Part shown: one piece after another, positions 59,151 to 64,000 of the stretch | Layout: every line of letters starts with the position of its first letter | Numbering within the stretch: the stretch's first letter is position 1 | NCBI GenBank assembly: GCA_027484605.1 | Contig: JAIXSR010000139.1 | Location: forward strand, 1 to 64,000 | Direction of reading: 5' to 3' | DNA length: 64,000 nt | DNA from: Hyphomicrobiales bacterium | Lineage (GTDB): Bacteria > Pseudomonadota > Alphaproteobacteria > Rhizobiales > Beijerinckiaceae | Made by a program: the position numbers and the translations under genes | Notes under the pieces: generated by a model | What the model was told of the DNA's origin: nothing | The model's input: the letters and a program-made list of their open reading frames with translations, nothing else | Databases searched by the model: none

Positions 59151-60404
59151 ATGAGCATGACGTCCAAGAGCGAAGCCGCCCATCTTTCGGCCCGCGCTGG
59201 GCGATCGGCCGCCTCCAGCCTGATGCCGACCTATGCACGCGCCGCGCTTGAGTTCGAGCGGGGCGAGGGCCCCTGGCTGATCACACCGGACGGCCGGAGA
59301 TATCTCGATTTCGGCAGCGGCATCGCCGTGAATGTCCTCGGGCATTCGCACCCGCACCTTGTTTCGGCGCTTGTCGGGCAGGCCGGCAAGCTCTGGCATG
59401 TCTCCAACATCTACAAGATCCCGGAGGGCGAACGTCTCGCCGAGCGCCTCTGCAGCCTGACATTTGCCGACCGCGTCTTCTTCACGAATTCCGGCGCTGA
59501 GGCGCTGGAATGCGCCATCAAGACGGCGCGGAAGTACCATTCGGTCAACGGGCAGCCCAATCGCTACCGCATCATCACCTTCGAAGGCGCCTTCCATGGC
59601 CGTACCCTCGCGACGATCGCGGCGGGCGGCCAGCAGAAATATCTCGACGGCTTCGGCCCCAAGGTCGAGGGCTTCGACCAGGTGCCCTTCGGTGACCATG
59701 CCGCCCTCGAGGCCGCGATCGGCCCGGATACCGGCGCCATCCTGATCGAGCCGGTGCAGGGCGAGGGCGGGCTGCGCCCGGTTCCGCCGCAATGCCTGCG
59801 GGGCCTGCGCGAATTGTGCGACAAGCATGGCCTTTTGCTGATCCTCGACGAGGTTCAGAGCGGGGTCGGCCGGACCGGCAAGCTCTTCGCGCATGAATGG
59901 TCGGGCATCCGGCCGGATATCATGGCGATTGCCAAGGGAATTGGCGGCGGCTTTCCGCTCGGCGCCTGCCTTGCGACCGAGGAAGCGGCCAAGGGCATGG
60001 TGGCGGGGACCCATGGCTCGACCTATGGCGGCAATCCGCTGGCCATGGCTGTCGGCAATGCCGTTCTCGATGTCGTGTCCGATCCCGATTTCCTCGAGAA
60101 GGTCCGCCAGACCGCCCGTGATTTCGCCCAGCGCCTCGCCGAACTGAAGGATCACTATCCGGATATCGTCGAGGAGGTCCGCGGCTCCGGTCTGCTGATC
60201 GGCCTCAAGATGCGTGTGCCCAATACGGCTTTCGTTGCCGAGGCGCGGGAGCAGGGCATCCTGACCGTGGGGGCCGGGGACAATGTCGTCCGTCTGCTGC
60301 CCCCGCTGATCATCGGCGAGCCGGAAATCCAGGAAGCCTATCGCCGGCTCGATGCAACCTGCATCGCCCTGCGTGCGGCCCAGGCGCCCGCCAAGGCCAG
60401 CTGA
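59151..60404 (+). CDS. argD: Acetylornithine/succinylornithine-type aminotransferase
   Basis: ATG 59151; [70 protein letters not shown]; followed by argF. Confidence 0.93.
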   Translation: MSMTSKSEAAHLSARAGRSAASSLMPTYARAALEFERGEGPWLITPDGRRYLDFGSGIAVNVLGHSHPHLVSALVGQAGKLWHVSNIYKIPEGERLAERLCSLTFADRVFFTNSGAEALECAIKTARKYHSVNGQPNRYRIITFEGAFHGRTLATIAAGGQQKYLDGFGPKVEGFDQVPFGDHAALEAAIGPDTGAILIEPVQGEGGLRPVPPQCLRGLRELCDKHGLLLILDEVQSGVGRTGKLFAHEWSGIRPDIMAIAKGIGGGFPLGACLATEEAAKGMVAGTHGSTYGGNPLAMAVGNAVLDVVSDPDFLEKVRQTARDFAQRLAELKDHYPDIVEEVRGSGLLIGLKMRVPNTAFVAEAREQGILTVGAGDNVVRLLPPLIIGEPEIQEAYRRLDATCIALRAAQAPAKAS

Positions 60405-60427
60405 CCTATCCGAATGGTACGAGACAG

Positions 60428-61375
60428 ATGAGTTCCGCATTCTCGCTTCCGGCCTCCCACAGGCATTTCCTCGACCTCGGCGATCTCCGCGCCGAGGAAG
60501 TCCGCCACATCCTCGACGGTGCGCGCCGCATCAAGGCGCGCCGCCGCACCCCCCTGCCGGGGGACAAGCTGCTGGCCGGAAAGTCCATCGCGATGATCTT
60601 CGAGCAACCCTCGATGCGCACGCGCATGTCCTTCGACATGGCGATCCGCGAGCTCGGCGGTGAATCAATCATGGTCACCGGCAAGGAGATCGAGCTCGGC
60701 GAGCGGGAGAGCATCGCCGATACGGCCCGCGTCCTTTCGCGCTATGTCGATGGCATCATGATCCGCATTCTCGATCACCGCCAGTTGGTGGAACTGGCCG
60801 AGAACGCGACGGTTCCCGTCCTCAACGGGCTCACCAAAACCTCGCATCCCTGCCAGGTCATGGCCGATATCCTGACCTTCGAGGAACATCGCGGCCCGGT
60901 CGGCGGCCGGACGGTGACCTGGGTCGGCGACAGCAACAATGTGCTCCGCTCGTGGATCGAGGCGGCCGGCCGCCTCGGCTTCTCGATCCGCGTGGCGACG
61001 CCCGAGGAATTGCAGCCCAAGGCCGATATCGTCGACTGGGCACGCAAGAACAAGGTTGATCTGACGCTGATGCGGGACCCGCAGGAAGCCGTAAAGGGCA
61101 CGGATTGCGTCATCGCCGATGCCTGGGTTTCCATGGGGGACAAGGATGCCGGCCGCCGGCATAACCTTCTGCGTCCGTACCAGGTCAATGCGGAGTTGAT
61201 GCGTGCTGCAGGCCCGCAGGCCATTTTCATGCATTGCCTGCCGGCCAAGCGCGGTGAGGAAGTGACCGACGAAGTCATGGACGGGCCGCAATCCGTCGTG
61301 TTCGACGAGGCCGAGAACCGTCTTCATGCCCAGAAGGCCATTCTCGCCTGGGCCTATGGCGAGAGCTTTGCCTGA
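60428..61375 (+). CDS. argF: Ornithine carbamoyltransferase
   Basis: 315 aa; [56 protein letters not shown]. Confidence 0.97.
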   Translation: MSSAFSLPASHRHFLDLGDLRAEEVRHILDGARRIKARRRTPLPGDKLLAGKSIAMIFEQPSMRTRMSFDMAIRELGGESIMVTGKEIELGERESIADTARVLSRYVDGIMIRILDHRQLVELAENATVPVLNGLTKTSHPCQVMADILTFEEHRGPVGGRTVTWVGDSNNVLRSWIEAAGRLGFSIRVATPEELQPKADIVDWARKNKVDLTLMRDPQEAVKGTDCVIADAWVSMGDKDAGRRHNLLRPYQVNAELMRAAGPQAIFMHCLPAKRGEEVTDEVMDGPQSVVFDEAENRLHAQKAILAWAYGESFA

Positions 61376-62337
61376 TGGCCGTTGAGGCGTCACCGGGTTC
61401 CGGCTCGATCTTCGGGGCGGACGATATCGTCCTGCCCTTCCATGTCGAGCCGCTGGACACGCGCGGCCGGGCCATCCGGCTCGGGCGCGTGCTCGACGAG
61501 ATCCTCGCCCGCCATGCCTATCCGCCCTCGGTGGAGCGCTTGCTGGCCGAGGCCATCGCGCTGACGGCCCTGATGGGGTCTTCCCTGAAATTCGACGGGC
61601 GTTTCCAGCTTCAGGCCAAGACCGACGGCCCGGTCTCGATGCTTGTTGTCGATCTCGGCACGCCCTCGTCCCTGCGCGCCTATGCCCGTTTCGATGCCGA
61701 GAAGGTCGCCGCCTCGGGCGAGCGCGCCGATGCCGCGACGCTGCTCGGCCAGGGCTATCTCGGCCTGACAGTGGAGCAGACGGCGCTCCAGTCCCGCTAT
61801 CAGGGGATTGTCGCCCTGGAAGGCCAGGGGCTCGAGGCCGCCGCCAAGCAGTATTTCCGGCAATCCGAGCAGATCCCGACAGCCCTGCGCATTGCCGTGG
61901 CCGAGCATCAGCAACCCGGTGGCCAGCGCCGTTGGCGCGTCGGCGGCGTGCTCGCGCAGTTCCTTCCCGCCGCGCCGGAGCGCATGCGCCAGGCCGATCT
62001 CGATCCTGGCGATGCGCCGGCCGGCACGATCCGTCATGTCGTCCAGGAGGATGATGCCTGGATCGAGGCCCGATCCCTGGTCGAGACGACCGAGGATATC
62101 GAGCTCGTCGATCCCGGCCTCGGCCTCGACCGCCTGCTCTACCGCCTGTTCAACGAGCGCGGCGTGGCGGTTTCCGAGCCGATCCCCATGGCGGACCAGT
62201 GCCGCTGCTCCGAGGCGCGCATCCGCGAGACGCTGGCACAGTTCTCGGCGGAAGACCTGGCCGATATGCGCGAGGAGGACGGCGAGATCGCGGTGACCTG
62301 CGAATTCTGCAGCCGGCGCTACCGACTCGCGCTTTGA
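61375..62337 (+). CDS. hslO: Redox-regulated chaperone Hsp33
   Basis: 320 aa; C-terminal zinc site CRC...CEFC; overlaps argF stop by 1 nt. Confidence 0.95.
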   Translation: MAVEASPGSGSIFGADDIVLPFHVEPLDTRGRAIRLGRVLDEILARHAYPPSVERLLAEAIALTALMGSSLKFDGRFQLQAKTDGPVSMLVVDLGTPSSLRAYARFDAEKVAASGERADAATLLGQGYLGLTVEQTALQSRYQGIVALEGQGLEAAAKQYFRQSEQIPTALRIAVAEHQQPGGQRRWRVGGVLAQFLPAAPERMRQADLDPGDAPAGTIRHVVQEDDAWIEARSLVETTEDIELVDPGLGLDRLLYRLFNERGVAVSEPIPMADQCRCSEARIRETLAQFSAEDLADMREEDGEIAVTCEFCSRRYRLAL

Positions 62338-62376
62338 GCAGCCATCGGCGTTCGGTCCCGGCCGGCCCGCCGGGCC

Positions 62377-62769
62377 TCAGTTCAGCACGCGCTTGTCCGC
62401 CGGCATGTCGAGCGAGAAGGCCGGGATCTCGACCTCGAAACGCTCGCCGCTGGCCGAGACCATCTCGAAGGTGCCCACCATGATCCCGTGCGAGGTCGTC
62501 AGCGGGCATCCCGACGCATAGCGGTAGAGATCGCCCGGCCGCAGGATCGGCTGTTCGCCGACCACGCCGAGGCCGCGCACATGCTGCACCTGGCCATCGG
62601 CATCGGTGATGATCCAGTGTCGCGCCCGGAGCTGGACCGTCTCGGTCGAAAGGTTGCGGATCTCGATGGCATAGGTCCAGAAAAACTGCCCGGCCTCGCC
62701 TCGGGAGCGTTCCGGCGAGAATTCCGGCTCCACCGTCACCTCGATCCCTCGCGTGCTCTTGCGGTACAT
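62377..62769 (-). CDS. apaG: ApaG domain protein
   Basis: ATG 62769; GIEVTVEPEFSPERS, FFWTYAIEIRNLSTETVQLRARHWIITDADG, GVVGEQPILRPGDLYRYASGCPLTTSHGIMVGTFEM. Confidence 0.95.
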   Translation of the reverse strand: MYRKSTRGIEVTVEPEFSPERSRGEAGQFFWTYAIEIRNLSTETVQLRARHWIITDADGQVQHVRGLGVVGEQPILRPGDLYRYASGCPLTTSHGIMVGTFEMVSASGERFEVEIPAFSLDMPADKRVLN

Positions 62770-62960
62770 GGCGCCCCTCATCCTGCCCGCGCGAAACCGG
62801 CTCCTGACCATGCCGAGCAGCCTCCGGGCCGTCAATGGCCGAAATGCCTGCCGGGCCGGGCCGGCGCCCATGGAGATCTGTGGGCATTCGCGCGACGAGG
62901 CGGCGCCCGAAGCTTGTCAGGGGAAGGCGGCTCCTGTAGCCAGATCGAAGACAAGGGAGA

Positions 62961-64000
62961 GTGGCTGTGCCGCAGGTGGCGCCGGGGATCTATTCCGATG
63001 CGATGATCGAGGGTCTCGTCCGCTCGGGGGCCATCCGCGTGCCCGAACCGCTGGCCCGCGGGCAGGTCCAGCCGGCCAGCCTCGACCTGCGCCTCGGGCG
63101 GCGCTGCTGGCGCATGCGCGCGAGTTTCCTGCCCGGCCATGGCGGCGATGTCGCCAGCCGCATCCGCGATTACGCGCTGCACGAGATTGACCTGAGCCAG
63201 GGAGCCGTCCTGGAAACCAGCTGCGTCTATGTCGCGGAAATTCTCGAATCCGTGAACCTGCCGAAGGATCTCGCCGCATCGGCCAATCCGAAGAGTTCCA
63301 CCGGCCGGCTCGATGTCTTCACCCGGGTGATCACCGATGGAGCGGCCGCGTTCGATGTCGTCGCGGCGGGCTATGACGGACCCATCTATGCCGAGATTTC
63401 GCCCCGGACCTTCCCCGTTCTCGTCCGGCAGGGAAGCCGCCTTTCCCAATTGCGCTTCCGCGCCGGCCAGCCGCGGATCGACGATGTCGCGCTGAAGGCC
63501 TTGCACCAGCGCGAGCGGCTGGTCGACCGCGATTCCGCGCTGATCCAGGACGGCGTGGTGCTTTCGGTCGATCTTTCCGGCTTTGGCGGCACCTCGCTTG
63601 TCGGCTATCGCGGCAAGCGCCATACCGGCCTGATCGATGTCGACCGTGTCGGCGCCTATCGCGTCGAGGATTACTGGGAGCCGATCTCCCTGCATGACCG
63701 GCGCGAGCTTGTGCTGGATCCGGACGAATTCTACATCCTCGCCTCGAAGGAAGCGGTCCATGTTCCGCCGGATCACGCGGCGGAAATGGTGCCTTTCGAT
63801 GCCATGATGGGCGAGTTCCGCGTCCATTATGCCGGCTTTTTCGATCCCGGTTTCGGCCATGCCGCTGCTGGCGGTGCCGGCGCCCGGGCCGTGCTCGAAG
63901 TGCGCTCGCGCGATGTGCCCTTCATCCTCGAGGACGGGCAGGTCGTCGGCCGCCTGATCTACGAGCGCATGGCCGGCCCGCCTCAGCGCCTCTACGGCGA
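62961..64000 (+). CDS. dcd: 2'-deoxycytidine 5'-triphosphate deaminase, double-length form (truncated by window end)
   Basis: Open frame not in the ORF track, GTG start at 62961 or 62967; VQPASLDLRLGRRCWRM, ANPKSSTGRLDVFTRVITD, GPIYAEISPRTFPVLVRQGSRLSQLRFR; runs off the end. Confidence 0.85.
   Translation, partial: MAVPQVAPGIYSDAMIEGLVRSGAIRVPEPLARGQVQPASLDLRLGRRCWRMRASFLPGHGGDVASRIRDYALHEIDLSQGAVLETSCVYVAEILESVNLPKDLAASANPKSSTGRLDVFTRVITDGAAAFDVVAAGYDGPIYAEISPRTFPVLVRQGSRLSQLRFRAGQPRIDDVALKALHQRERLVDRDSALIQDGVVLSVDLSGFGGTSLVGYRGKRHTGLIDVDRVGAYRVEDYWEPISLHDRRELVLDPDEFYILASKEAVHVPPDHAAEMVPFDAMMGEFRVHYAGFFDPGFGHAAAGGAGARAVLEVRSRDVPFILEDGQVVGRLIYERMAGPPQRLYG

Overview
High-GC, gene-dense alphaproteobacterial chromosomal window. 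The assignment rests on a GcrA homologue, rpmH-rnpA-yidC-engB-argB synteny and a double-length Dcd at the right edge. About 60 CDS, one tRNA-Arg(ACG), and no rRNA, CRISPR, transposase, integrase or phage genes were seen. Main blocks: (1) 0-10.7 kb, a CoA-dependent aromatic/hydroxycinnamate-type catabolic cluster (MarR regulator, TRAP and TTT solute-binding proteins, crotonase, feruloyl-CoA-synthase-like ligase, amidohydrolases, SDR, acyl-CoA dehydrogenase, GntR); (2) an acyltransferase-3 / FemAB-like pair sharing a long repeat-bearing intergenic region; (3) histidine kinase plus degenerate flavoprotein; (4) rpmH-rnpA-yidC-(catB-like)-engB-DUF423-argB; (5) truA-fmt-def, rmuC; (6) a putative operon ATP-grasp / alpha-E / transglutaminase-like / Anbu proteasome-like protease / dapE, the best candidate for a poorly described system; (7) gcdH, prmB, two divergent hybrid kinases; (8) a rearranged sox thiosulfate-oxidation cluster with a SqrR/BigR-type regulator; (9) phoR-pstSCAB-phoU-phoB with a recognisable Pho box; (10) gcrA, argD-argF-hslO, apaG, dcd. 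By eye I also found apparent regulatory sequence: a duplicated MarR-type operator (TCGTTAT-N5-ATGACGA), a GntR-type palindrome (TCTTATA-N6-TATAAGA), direct repeats in two intergenic regions, and several hairpins. Everything comes from reading the sequence and the supplied ORF translations; no searches were run.
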